Below are positions 47,742 through 58,238 of a DNA stretch of 64,000 nucleotides, one piece after another; within the stretch, counting starts at the first letter, position 1; each line of letters opens with the position of its first letter. Under the pieces are notes generated by a model. It was given only the letters and a program-made list of their open reading frames with translations. It was not told where the DNA came from and searched no databases. The DNA comes from Wolinella succinogenes DSM 1740 (GTDB taxonomy: Bacteria; Campylobacterota; Campylobacteria; Campylobacterales; Helicobacteraceae): assembly GCF_000196135.1 (NCBI RefSeq), contig NC_005090.1, forward strand, positions 1,374,001-1,438,000, in the 5' to 3' direction. A program made the position numbers and the translations under genes.

Positions 47742-49045
47742 AAATTCACTTTGTTGGTATCGGAGGAATTGGAATCTCTGGCCTAGCTAAATACCTCAAA
47801 GCCCAAGGGGCTGAAGTGAGCGGCTCTGACATCGCTGAAGGAACCACCACCAAATACCTCAAAAAGATGGGGATTCCCCTCTCTATCCCTCATGATGCGG
47901 AAATCATCACCAATCAAGAGCTCCTCATCCACTCCGCCATCATCAAGCCTGATAATATCGAGTTGGTGCGCGCCAAAGAGAGGGGAATCACCATCCTCTC
48001 CCGCGCCGAGGCACTTCCCATGATTTTGGGTGACAAACGAGTCTATGCCGTCGCAGGAGCCCATGGCAAAAGCACCACCACCGCCATCTTGAGCTCTCTT
48101 TTGCCTGATTGTAGCGCCATTATTGGAGCGGAGAGCAAGGAGTTTGGCTCCAATGTCCGAGAGGTTAGAAGCGAGTGTGTGGTTTTTGAGGCGGATGAGA
48201 GCGATCGAAGCTTTCTCAACTCCAACCCCTATTGCGCCATCGTCACCAACGCCGAGCCTGAACACATGGAGAACTACAACTACGACCTAGATCTCTTTCA
48301 TGGTGCCTATAGAGAGTTTTTGCAAAAAGCCAAAAAGCGCGTTATCAACGCCGAAGACGCCTTCCTCTCCACACTCACCTCCCTAGAGGCCACGCGCCTC
48401 TATCCCAGTCGTGACATCACCGAGCTCTCCTACGAGCTCATCGAAGGCGAGCCCTACACTCGTTTCAAACTCCTTGACCTTGGGGATTTTCGTGTTTGGG
48501 GCTTAGGGGAACATATCGCACTGGATGCCTCTTTGGCGATTTTGGCGGTGAGGGATGAGATGCCTCTAGCCCTCATCAAAGAGCGCCTTCAAAACTTCAA
48601 AGGAATCAAAAAGCGCTTTGACATTCTTCAAAAGAGCGCTCCGATTCTTATCGATGATTACGCCCATCACCCCACCGAGATCGAAGCGACCCTAGGCGCG
48701 GTCAAAAAATACTCTGCACTGCTTGGCGACCTCCCCGTGACCGCCATTTGGCAACCGCATAAATACTCTCGCACCCTCTCCAATCTTGAGCGATTCATTG
48801 AGTGCTTCAAAGGGGTGGATCGGCTCATCATCCTGCCTGTTTATGCCGCAGGAGAAAAGCCCGTGAGTCTTGATTTGCAAACCCTCTTTAAGCGCTACTC
48901 CCCCCTCTTTGCCACCCACCTCAAACGAGAATCTTGGGGTCTCTCTCTGTGGCATGAAGGGACGCTTCTTGAAGAGCTTAAAGAGGGGCTTATCGTCGGC
49001 TTTGGAGCGGGAGATATCACCTATCAACTCCGAGGAGGAATCTAA
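47726..49045 (+). CDS. murC: UDP-N-acetylmuramate-L-alanine ligase
   Basis: 439 residues. N-terminal Rossmann part HFVGIGGIGISGLAKYLKAQ, ATP loop AGAHGKSTTTAILS, EADESDRSF, and C-terminal DDYAHHPTEIEATL. It adds L-alanine to UDP-MurNAc in the cytoplasm. It shares an operon with the aminotransferase upstream; together they concern peptidoglycan precursor supply. Confidence 0.97.
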   Translation: MSKALKIHFVGIGGIGISGLAKYLKAQGAEVSGSDIAEGTTTKYLKKMGIPLSIPHDAEIITNQELLIHSAIIKPDNIELVRAKERGITILSRAEALPMILGDKRVYAVAGAHGKSTTTAILSSLLPDCSAIIGAESKEFGSNVREVRSECVVFEADESDRSFLNSNPYCAIVTNAEPEHMENYNYDLDLFHGAYREFLQKAKKRVINAEDAFLSTLTSLEATRLYPSRDITELSYELIEGEPYTRFKLLDLGDFRVWGLGEHIALDASLAILAVRDEMPLALIKERLQNFKGIKKRFDILQKSAPILIDDYAHHPTEIEATLGAVKKYSALLGDLPVTAIWQPHKYSRTLSNLERFIECFKGVDRLIILPVYAAGEKPVSLDLQTLFKRYSPLFATHLKRESWGLSLWHEGTLLEELKEGLIVGFGAGDITYQLRGGI

Positions 49046-49048
49046 CCC

Positions 49049-49318
49049 ATGCCTAGATATCTCATAGCCCTCGCCATCGCTCTAATCGTGATCCTGGCGG
49101 GCTCTTATGCCACCTTGCAAAAAAAGCGCTCTGAAAGAGAGGCACGCCTCATCACTCTCTTTCGCCAAGGCAAAAGTCTGCAGTGCCAAGAGTATCGAGT
49201 CAACCAAGAGCAATTCAACTTCGTGAGTGGAACGCTCAGCTTCATAGGCAAAGCCAACACCCCCTATCACGGAATCACTCTCTCCATTGAAACTTGCCAA
49301 GAGAGCTCCGAATCGTGA
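49049..49318 (+). CDS. Hypothetical small single-membrane-helix protein
   Basis: 89 residues. The N-terminal hydrophobic helix (YLIALAIALIVILAGSYATL) may be a signal anchor; two cysteines are present in the soluble part. It is conserved in position between murC and mutS2 in relatives as I recall. Function unknown. Its stop overlaps the mutS2 GTG start (GTGA). Confidence 0.75.
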   Translation: MPRYLIALAIALIVILAGSYATLQKKRSEREARLITLFRQGKSLQCQEYRVNQEQFNFVSGTLSFIGKANTPYHGITLSIETCQESSES

Positions 49319-51552
49319 ATGATCCGCACTATTTTGAGCTTGCCAAAAAGCTCGATCTAGAATCTTTCCTAGAGCTTTTTGCCTCGTTCCTCTCTCGCCC
49401 CAAGCCCCCTCACATGGAGGGTGATATCCATCGTCACCGCCAATTCATAGAAGCCCTAGACAAAATCCAATTCAATCCCCCTCCTCCCATCGCCCCTTTA
49501 GAACGCGATATCATCCATCTTAAAAAATTTGGATTCCTGCGGCGTGATGAGATTTTTGAGTGGGTGAAGCTCTGGCGTTATATGCTCTACCTCAAAAACC
49601 TCCGCATCGAGGGAATCCTCTTTGATTGGTTCGCCCAGATTCGCTTTCCTGAGACGATCTTAGAGATTGAGCATCGTTTTGACAAAGAGGGGAATCTCAA
49701 AGAGGGAATCTACCCTGAGCTTGATTCGGTGAATGTCTCTCTCAAACGCACCAAGCAAGAGATCAAAGAGGCACTTTTGCGCCTTTTATCCAATGCCTCC
49801 CTGCTCCCCTACCTCATTGACCGCCAGATTCACCTCATCAATGGCGAAGAATCGCTTCTCGTGCGAGGCGGATTCAATCATGCCATCAAGGCGCAGGTGA
49901 TCGGACGAAGCGCAGCGGGATTTTTCTATGTGCTCCCTGAGAGCGTCTCTAGGCTTAAAGAGAGGGAGGGAGCGCTTTTAAGCCAAATCACCGAGATGGA
50001 GTTTCTCATCTGCAAGGAGCTCTCCGCGATGATGGGCAAACAGCTCCCCTTTCTTGGCTACCTCGATAAAGAGTTTGACCGATTCGACCACTATCAGGCG
50101 CGTGTTGCGTTTGCTAGAGCCAAGAATCTTGAGTTCATGACTCCAAGCCGAGACACCAAAATCATCTTGGAGGGCTTCTGCCATCCCGCCCTCAACAACC
50201 CCAAGCCCATCTCGGTGAGATTTGAGAAGAGCATTCTCATGGTGACAGGGGTCAATGCAGGAGGAAAGACGATGCTCCTCAAATCGATCCTCTCTAGCGC
50301 CTTTTTGGCTCGCTACCTCATCCCCATGCCTATCCTAGCATCAAAGTCAAGCATCGGCTCTTTCAAGGGAATCGCTGCGGTTTTGGATGATCCTCAAAGT
50401 GCCAAGAACGATATCTCCACCTTTGCAGGTCGAATGCTCTCCTTTGAGCGCTTTTTCAAAGAGCGAGGCTTTCTAGTGGGCGTGGATGAGATCGAGCTTG
50501 GAACCGATAGTGACGAGGCGGCTAGCCTTTTTAAGGTGATCTTAGAGCAACTCATCAAACGAGACTTCAAAATCATCATCACCACCCACCACAAACGCCT
50601 CGCGGCTCTCATGGCGGCCAATGAAGAGGTGGAGCTCATGGCCGCTCTTTATGATGAAAAGCGCCAAATGCCCACTTTCTCTTTTTTGCAAGGCACCATT
50701 GGCAAAAGCTACGCCTTTGAAACCGCCGAACGCTACGGGATTCCACCCTTTGTCATCAAGGAAGCCAAAGAGGTCTATGGACAGGACAAAGAGAAGCTAG
50801 GCGAGCTGATCGAAAAGAGCGCCCAGCTAGAGATTGAGCTTGGGCAAAAGAATCGAGCGCTAGAGCTAGAGCTAGAGCGCGTGCGTCAAAAGCGCGAAGA
50901 GCTGAATGACACCCTAGAGAAACAAAAAGAGGCGCATCGTCACCACCTCCAAAGACTCGACCAGCGCTACCAAGAAGCGATCGACGCCGCCAAAGAGGCC
51001 GCCAAGGAGAGTCAAGCCGAATCGATTCACAAGGGGATGAATAACGCCAACAAACTGCTTCAAGCCATCAAAGAGGAGGAGCGCTCCAGAAGCATCTCCA
51101 ATCCCTCGCTCAAACATGAGTTCAAGGCGGGCGAGAGGGTCCGATACCGCCAAAGCCAAGGAACGATTCTCTCTCTTGGCGAACGGGAGGTGATGATCGA
51201 ATTGGATGAAGGGTTTAAACTGCGCGTCAAAAAAGGGGAGCTCCGCCCCCTAGGTCAGCTTCCTAGACCCAAACCAAAGGCACCCAAGATCTCTGTCGAG
51301 GGAGCTAGGAGCGCCCAAGTCTCGCTGGATCTGCATGGACTAAGAGGCGATGAAGCGGTGGAGAAGCTCGATTCTTTCCTCTCTGATGCTCTGCTCGCGG
51401 GATTCGATGAGATTCTCGTCTATCATGGAATTGGCACGGGCAAGCTCGCCTACGCCATCAAAGAGTTTCTCAAAACCCACCCCAAAGTGCGCTCTTTTGA
51501 AGATGCCCCTGCGCAAATGGGCGGTTTTGGTGCTAAAATCATTAAGCTTTAA
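49315..51552 (+). CDS. mutS2: MutS2 family endonuclease
   Basis: 745 residues from GTG 49315. Core ATPase with Walker A VTGVNAGGKTMLLKSIL, Walker B GVDEIELGTDSDEAAS and TTHHKRLAAL. A long coiled coil follows (ELERVRQKREELNDTLEK), then a KOW-like segment and a C-terminal Smr nuclease domain (VSLDLHGLRGDEAVEKLDSF, HGIGTGKL). MutS2 suppresses recombination or rescues collided ribosomes; it is not a mismatch-repair MutS. Confidence 0.96.
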   Translation: MNDPHYFELAKKLDLESFLELFASFLSRPKPPHMEGDIHRHRQFIEALDKIQFNPPPPIAPLERDIIHLKKFGFLRRDEIFEWVKLWRYMLYLKNLRIEGILFDWFAQIRFPETILEIEHRFDKEGNLKEGIYPELDSVNVSLKRTKQEIKEALLRLLSNASLLPYLIDRQIHLINGEESLLVRGGFNHAIKAQVIGRSAAGFFYVLPESVSRLKEREGALLSQITEMEFLICKELSAMMGKQLPFLGYLDKEFDRFDHYQARVAFARAKNLEFMTPSRDTKIILEGFCHPALNNPKPISVRFEKSILMVTGVNAGGKTMLLKSILSSAFLARYLIPMPILASKSSIGSFKGIAAVLDDPQSAKNDISTFAGRMLSFERFFKERGFLVGVDEIELGTDSDEAASLFKVILEQLIKRDFKIIITTHHKRLAALMAANEEVELMAALYDEKRQMPTFSFLQGTIGKSYAFETAERYGIPPFVIKEAKEVYGQDKEKLGELIEKSAQLEIELGQKNRALELELERVRQKREELNDTLEKQKEAHRHHLQRLDQRYQEAIDAAKEAAKESQAESIHKGMNNANKLLQAIKEEERSRSISNPSLKHEFKAGERVRYRQSQGTILSLGEREVMIELDEGFKLRVKKGELRPLGQLPRPKPKAPKISVEGARSAQVSLDLHGLRGDEAVEKLDSFLSDALLAGFDEILVYHGIGTGKLAYAIKEFLKTHPKVRSFEDAPAQMGGFGAKIIKL

Positions 51553-51570
51553 ACCCCAAAAGGAGAATCG

Positions 51571-51684
51571 ATGAAAACAGGAATCCTCACCCTCTTGCTC
51601 ATCTTCATCGCCGCTTTAGGCATGAGTGGGTGTGAACGAAACGACTACCAACACCCCCTCCATCGAAACAATCAGAACAAATAA
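51571..51684 (+). CDS. 37-residue predicted lipoprotein
   Basis: MKTGILTLLLIFIAALGMSG then CERNDYQH: a signal peptide with a plausible lipobox (MSGC), followed by a short polar tail ending HRNNQNK. AGGAG lies six bases before the ATG. It starts 18 bases after mutS2. The mature lipopeptide would be only about 19 residues, anchored by its N-terminal Cys. Tiny lipoproteins of this type are common but usually unannotated. Confidence 0.7.
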   Translation: MKTGILTLLLIFIAALGMSGCERNDYQHPLHRNNQNK

Positions 51685-51708
51685 AAACACCCCTCGATTC
51701 TAGAGGGG
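51682..51708 (-). terminator. Rho-independent terminator after murB
   Basis: On the minus strand a CCCCTC/GAGGGG stem with a 7-base loop is followed by GTTTTTAT. It ends the fliQ-murB transcript just past the murB stop. The stem may also slow the convergent mutS2 transcript. Confidence 0.75.
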
Positions 51709-51716
51709 CTGTTGCC

Positions 51717-52493
51717 TCACAAGATCACCACCTCAGGCTCAAGCTTAATTCCAAACGCTTCGTGCACTCTTTTTTGTGCCTCTTTGATGAGCCAATGCGC
51801 ATCTTCAAAGCTCGCGCCTCCTTCATTGATGAGGAAATTCGCATGGAGCGGGCTAAAAATTGCCCCTCCTCTTTTGACTCCTTTGAGCCCTACCGCCTCG
51901 ATGAGTCGCCCCGCATAATCACCTACAGGATTCTTAAAGACACTTCCAAAGCTCGCCCCCTTGGGCTGGCGTGAGCGCATCAAGCGAAACTCCTCTAAAA
52001 GCTCTCCTCTAAAACCTTCGATTCTTTTAAAAAGAGCGTAGAAGATGATCTCATCAATGCCGCTGCTTCGATAGCCAAGCCCAAGCTCACTCGCAGGGAC
52101 AAACCCTCTAGCGGTGATGATTCCTTCTAGAATCTCTTTGATCTCATAGCTCTTCATTCCCGCATTCATCTTGACTAGCCCCCCCACACTCCCAGGAAGG
52201 GCGCCAAGCATCTCAAAACCTCGGAGATTCTCTCTTTTAGCGTAAGAAAAAACTCTTCCTGAGGGGGTCGCCGCCCCCACTTTTAAAAACCCATCCTCTA
52301 GGGTAATACCCTCAAAGGAATCGCCCAATACGGCAAGCGAAGAGGCTTGGGACGAGAGGAGGAGATTGTAGGCGTGCCCAATGACCTGCAATCCTTCGCA
52401 CCTCCCTATCTCCTCGATCACCTCCACCTCCAAGAGAGGGCCAATCTTCACGCTTGAATAGAGCGAAAAGTCAATCCAACGCTTCATACCCAA
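51717..52493 (-). CDS. murB: UDP-N-acetylenolpyruvoylglucosamine reductase
   Basis: 258 residues, the short type II MurB. FAD-binding segments include VIGHAYNLLLSS and GSVGGLVKMNAGMKSYEIKE; catalytic regions LGYRSSGI and PKGASFGSVFKNP. C-terminal Glu region LEPEVVIL. It reduces UDP-GlcNAc enolpyruvate to UDP-MurNAc. The sequence start is near 52493 with fliQ three bases upstream. Confidence 0.95.
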   Translation of the reverse strand: MGMKRWIDFSLYSSVKIGPLLEVEVIEEIGRCEGLQVIGHAYNLLLSSQASSLAVLGDSFEGITLEDGFLKVGAATPSGRVFSYAKRENLRGFEMLGALPGSVGGLVKMNAGMKSYEIKEILEGIITARGFVPASELGLGYRSSGIDEIIFYALFKRIEGFRGELLEEFRLMRSRQPKGASFGSVFKNPVGDYAGRLIEAVGLKGVKRGGAIFSPLHANFLINEGGASFEDAHWLIKEAQKRVHEAFGIKLEPEVVIL

Positions 52494-52496
52494 AGC

Positions 52497-52763
52497 CTAA
52501 AAGGGAAAATCGGGGATCATCTTAATAAGGCGCGTGGTGAAGTCGATGAGCATATTCATCATCCATGGCATCGTGAGGATCACCACCACAATCACCACAA
52601 GAATCTTAGGAACAAAGGTGAGGGTCTGTTCGTTGATCTGTGTGGTGGCTTGAAAAATACTGATCAAAAGTCCCACCACCAAGCCCGCCATCAGCATTGG
52701 AAGCGAGAGAATCAGCGTGATTTTATAGGTCTCAATCGCCAAAGCCATCAGTTTCGCTTCCAT
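52497..52763 (-). CDS. fliQ: Flagellar export apparatus protein FliQ
   Basis: 88 residues, two membrane helices. Family signature LPMLMAGLVVGLLISIFQAT followed by QINEQTLTFVPK. It is part of the export gate of the flagellar type III secretion system in the inner membrane. It is paired with murB, an arrangement I recall from other Campylobacterota. Confidence 0.96.
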   Translation of the reverse strand: MEAKLMALAIETYKITLILSLPMLMAGLVVGLLISIFQATTQINEQTLTFVPKILVVIVVVILTMPWMMNMLIDFTTRLIKMIPDFPF

Positions 52764-52891
52764 ACTCCCCTTTCTCTAGGAAAAATCTCTTGATTCTAAC
52801 CTCTTTCTCCCCCAAACTCCCTGATTTGGAAAAATATTTCAATACCAAAATATACTAATCAATAATTTTTATCTTCTTCTAAAATATATTC

Positions 52892-52897
52892 TATACA
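52892..52897 (+). promoter_or_regulatory. -10 box of the cytochrome c peroxidase gene
   Basis: TATACA(AT) 35 bases before the ATG in a very AT-rich 169-base gap. Several AAATATT-type segments near 52830-52890 might bind a regulator, but I see no clear consensus operator. Confidence 0.5.
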
Positions 52898-52932
52898 ATT
52901 AAATCCTATCTTTACAAATCTAAGGAGGACTT

Positions 52933-53976
52933 ATGTTAAAGCAAGTTGTAATGTTTGGAAGTATGGTGTTGGCTGCAACCACCCTGCTCGCTGATGATGC
53001 CGCACTCATCAAAAAAGTCAAAGAGGCAGGAATCCTCGCTCTTCCCAAAGACCCCAAGGCGCTCACCAAGCTAGCCGAGCAATCCGAAGATGCCAAACTC
53101 AATCCCACCACCAAAGAGAAGGTCGAGCTAGGCAAAAAACTCTACTTTGATCCTAGACTTTCTCGAAGCAATCTCATCTCCTGTAACACCTGTCACAATC
53201 TAGGCCTTGGAGGTGCGGACGCCGTTCCCGCCGCTATTGGACACAAGTGGACTGCCAACCCCTCTCACCTCAACTCTCCCACGGTCTATAACAGCGTTTT
53301 TAACAGCGTTCAATTTTGGGATGGACGAAGCGCTCACCTCGCCGATCAAGCCCAAGGCCCCATCCAAGCAGGCCCTGAAATGGCAGCTCCCAAAGAGCTA
53401 GTCGAAGAGCGAATCAACTCCATTCCCGCCTATGTTGCCGAGTTCAAGAAGGCTTATGGCAAAGATGTCAAGGTGGATTTCAAGCTCATCGCTGATACGA
53501 TCGCCGTTTTTGAGCGCACCCTAGTCACGCCTTCTCGCTTTGATGATTTCCTCAATGGCGATTCCAAAGCCCTCAGCAAAGCCGAAAAAGAGGGTCTTGA
53601 TCTATTCATCGAAAAAGGATGCACCGCCTGCCACACAGGAGTCAACCTCGGCGGAACCATGCAACCCTTCCAAGTCGCCGCTCAATACAAATTCGCTAGC
53701 CTAGGAGACTTCAAAGGAGATGCCAATGGCATGGTGAAAACTCCCACGCTAAGAAACATCACCGAAACCGCCCCCTACTTCCACAATGGAGCCTTCTGGT
53801 CGCTCAGTGATGCAATCAAAGAGATGGGCAGCACCCAGCTAGGCATTGCAATCAGCGACGCTGAAGCGGGTAAAATCGCCACCTTCCTTGGTTCACTCGA
53901 AGGCCGCAAGCCCAAAGTTGACTATCCTATGCTTCCTGCAATGACAGACGCTACTCCCAAGCCTACTTTCGACTAA
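52933..53976 (+). CDS. ccpA: Di-haem cytochrome c peroxidase
   Basis: 347 residues with an N-terminal signal peptide (MVLAATTLLADDA, cleavage near 22). Two haem c motifs: CNTCHNLGLGG (near 77) and CTACHTGVNLGG (near 224). The C-terminal half carries TPTLRNITETAPYFHNG. It reduces hydrogen peroxide to water in the periplasm using respiratory-chain electrons. AAGGAGG precedes the ATG closely. The symbol is conventional. Confidence 0.94.
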   Translation: MLKQVVMFGSMVLAATTLLADDAALIKKVKEAGILALPKDPKALTKLAEQSEDAKLNPTTKEKVELGKKLYFDPRLSRSNLISCNTCHNLGLGGADAVPAAIGHKWTANPSHLNSPTVYNSVFNSVQFWDGRSAHLADQAQGPIQAGPEMAAPKELVEERINSIPAYVAEFKKAYGKDVKVDFKLIADTIAVFERTLVTPSRFDDFLNGDSKALSKAEKEGLDLFIEKGCTACHTGVNLGGTMQPFQVAAQYKFASLGDFKGDANGMVKTPTLRNITETAPYFHNGAFWSLSDAIKEMGSTQLGIAISDAEAGKIATFLGSLEGRKPKVDYPMLPAMTDATPKPTFD

Positions 53977-53986
53977 TACTCTCCAA

Positions 53987-54008
53987 GCCAAGGCTCTCTC
54001 GCCTTGGC
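53987..54008 (+). terminator. Hairpin after the peroxidase gene
   Basis: GCCAAGGC / GCCTTGGC stem with a 6-base loop just after the stop. The following CCCCTCTT has few T, so termination may be weak. It also lies just past the convergent mqnD stop. Confidence 0.5.
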
Positions 54009-54013
54009 CCCTC

Positions 54014-54877
54014 TTAGCTTCTTCTTAGCTCTTCGTACTCTTTGGGGAGCAAGAAATCCTCAACCTTGATTCTCTCATCATAAATTTGGTGCTCATATCC
54101 GATGGCAAAAAGCCTATCTAGAGCCTTTAGTTGCTCCTCATCCATAGAAATAGAGCGCTCATTAGCATAGAGATTCAAGTATTGCTCTAGCTCCTCATCC
54201 TTCACGCGCAACAGCTCACGCTCATGGAGCATCTGGCTTAGTCGTTTGGGATTCTTTCTCGCCACCGCCACGGCCTGCATCAAGAGATCCTCAACCTTTA
54301 AGGCCGCATGAAGAGGGATCGAGCGGCGGATTCCCATCCCGCCTAAAGGCAAAGGGAGCGATTCCTTGGCCAGCTCTTGCCACACCTCCCATATCTCGCG
54401 CTCCACCACCAAACTCTCGTCAAAGCGGAGAATCGATTCATGGATCAGAACGCCCGCATCCACCTCTCCGCTCAAAACCGCCCCCTCAATCTCTAGGAAA
54501 TTTTTATAGGTGATTCGTGCCTCAGGGTAGGCGATCCTAAAGAGCATCGCGTTGGTCGTGTAGCGTCCGCTAAGCGCAACTTTAAAGTTGCGCTTAAGCT
54601 TGGTGTCGCGTTTTTTGATGAGCTTTGGTCCATACCCCTCGCCAAAACTCACCCCTGTTCTAAGCAGTGCATATTCAGAGCGAACATGGGGATAGAGCGC
54701 AAAAGAGATCGCACTCACATCATAGAATCCTTGAAGGGCTTTTTGGTTGAGCGTCTCAATATCCAGCGCCTCATTCTCAAAGCGAAAACCTTCATTCCCC
54801 ACCCAGCCAAAGGCCATCGCGTAATACATAAAAATATCATCGGCATCGGGCGAGTGGGCGACATGAATCTTTCTCAT
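54014..54877 (-). CDS. mqnD: 1,4-dihydroxy-6-naphthoate synthase (futalosine pathway)
   Basis: 287 residues from ATG 54877 (MRKIHVAHSPDADDIFMYYA); the frame is open 15 codons upstream. The HSPDADDxFM start and the periplasmic-binding-protein-like fold mark MqnD. Further landmarks are SGRYTTNAMLF and EVDAGVLIHESIL. It converts cyclic de-hypoxanthinylfutalosine to 1,4-dihydroxy-6-naphthoate. Menaquinone is the main respiratory quinone of these bacteria. Confidence 0.93.
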   Translation of the reverse strand: MRKIHVAHSPDADDIFMYYAMAFGWVGNEGFRFENEALDIETLNQKALQGFYDVSAISFALYPHVRSEYALLRTGVSFGEGYGPKLIKKRDTKLKRNFKVALSGRYTTNAMLFRIAYPEARITYKNFLEIEGAVLSGEVDAGVLIHESILRFDESLVVEREIWEVWQELAKESLPLPLGGMGIRRSIPLHAALKVEDLLMQAVAVARKNPKRLSQMLHERELLRVKDEELEQYLNLYANERSISMDEEQLKALDRLFAIGYEHQIYDERIKVEDFLLPKEYEELRRS

Positions 54878-55003
54878 CGGGTGGTTCCTAGCATGAATTG
54901 GATTGAAGATTACAAAATGCAATCAATTTTTTCATTTTAACCCAAACTTCGTTAAAATCCTCCGAACATCAAGACTTTAACCCCAAAGCAAGAGAGGTAT
55001 TTC

Positions 55004-56056
55004 ATGGCACTAGATGAGAACAAACGCAAAGCGATCGATCTAGCGATCAAACAGATTGACAAGGCCTTTGGCAAAGGCGCCCTCGTGCGACTTGGCGAAA
55101 AACCCGTGGAAAAGATCGATTCGATTAGCACGGGCTCATTAGGGCTCGACATTGCCCTAGGAATCGGAGGAATCCCCCAAGGAAGAATCATCGAAATCTA
55201 TGGACCTGAGAGCTCTGGAAAGACCACGCTCGCACTTCAAGTGATCGCTGAGTGTCAAAAAAAGGGCGGAATCTGCGCTTTTATCGATGCCGAGCACGCC
55301 CTAGATGTCTCCTACGCCAAACGCCTTGGGGTGGATGCAGAGAATCTTCTTGTCTCCCAGCCTGATTATGGTGAACAGGCGTTAGAGATTCTAGAGACCC
55401 TCACACGAAGCGGAGCGGTCGATCTCATCGTGGTCGATTCGGTGGCTGCCCTCACCCCCAAAAGTGAAATTGATGGCGATATGGGCGATCAACACGTAGG
55501 GCTCCAAGCACGCCTCATGAGCCAAGCCCTGCGAAAAGTCACGGGCGTGCTCCACAAGATGAACACCACCGTGATTTTCATCAACCAAATCCGTATGAAA
55601 ATCGGAATGATGGGCTATGGAAGCCCTGAGACGACCACAGGCGGAAATGCGCTCAAATTCTATGCTAGCGTGAGAATCGATGTAAGAAGAATCGCCTCCC
55701 TCAAACAGGGCGAACAGCACATTGGGAATCGCGTCAAAGCCAAAGTGGTCAAAAACAAAGTCGCGCCCCCCTTTAGAGAAGCAGAATTTGACATTATGTT
55801 TGGTGAGGGAATCAGCCAAGAAGGCGAGCTCATCGACTATGGCGTGAAACTGGACATTGTCGATAAGAGCGGCTCATGGCTCAGTTATGGTGACAAAAAA
55901 TTAGGTCAAGGCAAAGAGAATGCCAAAGCCTTTTTGAAAGAAAACAAAGAAATTGCAAATGAAATTCAGGCTAAAATTATCGGCGCCATCGGCTCAAGTG
56001 ATGAAATCACTACTTTTGGGGACGATGAAGACGAATCAGAAAACCTAGAATCATAA
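55004..56056 (+). CDS. recA: Recombinase RecA
   Basis: 350 residues. Walker [39 protein letters not shown] broken across its usual region, [20 protein letters not shown], and [10 protein letters not shown] with the L2 loop [19 protein letters not shown]. Acidic C-terminus ([11 protein letters not shown]). It catalyses strand exchange and co-protease activity. It is first in the conserved recA-eno cluster. Confidence 0.98.
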   Translation: MALDENKRKAIDLAIKQIDKAFGKGALVRLGEKPVEKIDSISTGSLGLDIALGIGGIPQGRIIEIYGPESSGKTTLALQVIAECQKKGGICAFIDAEHALDVSYAKRLGVDAENLLVSQPDYGEQALEILETLTRSGAVDLIVVDSVAALTPKSEIDGDMGDQHVGLQARLMSQALRKVTGVLHKMNTTVIFINQIRMKIGMMGYGSPETTTGGNALKFYASVRIDVRRIASLKQGEQHIGNRVKAKVVKNKVAPPFREAEFDIMFGEGISQEGELIDYGVKLDIVDKSGSWLSYGDKKLGQGKENAKAFLKENKEIANEIQAKIIGAIGSSDEITTFGDDEDESENLES

Positions 56057-57334
<1,278 letters not shown>

Positions 57335-57346
57335 TATTGGACTATA

Positions 57347-57610
57347 ATGACCCACGAGAGCCCCGATGATTTGCTAGAGCCAAAGAAAAAAGGGGATTCC
57401 TCGTGGTTTCTCCCTTGGCTTAGCATTCTTTTAGGGGTCATGCTTTTTGGTGTCTACATCGGAAATCTTCTCTTTGGAACCAACTCCTTGGAGGTGCTCT
57501 TGCGTCTTAGAAGCTACGAAAATGAGCTCAAACACCAAGTGGAAAGGCTCCGAGAGGAGAATGCACGACTGCAGAAAGAGTATTTCGAACTTAAAGGTCT
57601 GGAGCCCTAA
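57347..57610 (+). CDS. FtsB/DivIC-like septum protein
   Basis: 87 residues: a polar N-terminus, one membrane helix (FLPWLSILLGVMLFGVYIGN) and a short coiled coil (YENELKHQVERLREENARLQ). This bitopic layout is the FtsB/DivIC type, which links FtsL and FtsQ in the divisome. The gene order between eno and the AMIN-domain gene is shared with Helicobacter and Campylobacter as I recall. The start is set at the ATG 13 bases after eno. Confidence 0.8.
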   Translation: MTHESPDDLLEPKKKGDSSWFLPWLSILLGVMLFGVYIGNLLFGTNSLEVLLRLRSYENELKHQVERLREENARLQKEYFELKGLEP

Positions 57611-57611
57611 C

Positions 57612-58238
57612 ATGAAAACTCTATGGATACTTCTTCTCCCTCTTTGGATTTTTGCCCGCGACCCTTTTGAGCCCCTCATGACCCCCAAAGAGAGCGGAGA
57701 GGTCTCCCTGCCTCCTCAGCCCAACTACTTCAAAGAGCAGAAGATCACCCTTCCCTCTAGCGCGCGTAAGATCAAAAAAATCACCCTCACCTACCAAAAC
57801 ATGGATGGCTCTATTTCTGAGCAGGAGACCCTTTTAGAGGGGGATATTGATTGGCACTTCCCCTTCCTCCTCTCCCAAGAGATTCGCCCCCTAGATGCCA
57901 CTCCTGCTATCCAAAAACCCACTCCCGCTCCTGGAGTTTCAAAATTCGAGCCTTTTGAGGAGTTTGTTTTTGAGCTCTCTGGAAAAAAACTTCTCATCCA
58001 GACTCCCTATTTGATTCGCCGAGATTTGGCTCTCGCCTCACCCTCTAAGATTCTCATCGACTTCCAAAAGAAGACCAAAAAGGTCCTCATCAAAGATTTT
58101 CCCACAGGCCTTCCCTATATCAAATCCATTTCGATTGGAACTCATGAGGAGTTTTATCGTGTGACTCTTGAGCTTGATGGTCAATACCGCTACTCCATCA
58201 AACCGCAAAAAGAGGGATTCTCTATTGAGCTCCGCTAA
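57612..58238 (+). CDS. AMIN-domain periplasmic protein
   Basis: 208 residues from ATG 57612. Signal peptide MKTLWILLLPLWIFARD. The C-terminal half is an AMIN-like beta domain (ELSGKKLLIQTPYLIRRDLA, then SPSKILIDFQKKTKK and FYRVTLELDGQYRYS), which in other proteins binds peptidoglycan or directs septal localisation. It begins one base after the ftsB-like stop, suggesting a shared cell-envelope role. Confidence 0.82.
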   Translation: MKTLWILLLPLWIFARDPFEPLMTPKESGEVSLPPQPNYFKEQKITLPSSARKIKKITLTYQNMDGSISEQETLLEGDIDWHFPFLLSQEIRPLDATPAIQKPTPAPGVSKFEPFEEFVFELSGKKLLIQTPYLIRRDLALASPSKILIDFQKKTKKVLIKDFPTGLPYIKSISIGTHEEFYRVTLELDGQYRYSIKPQKEGFSIELR

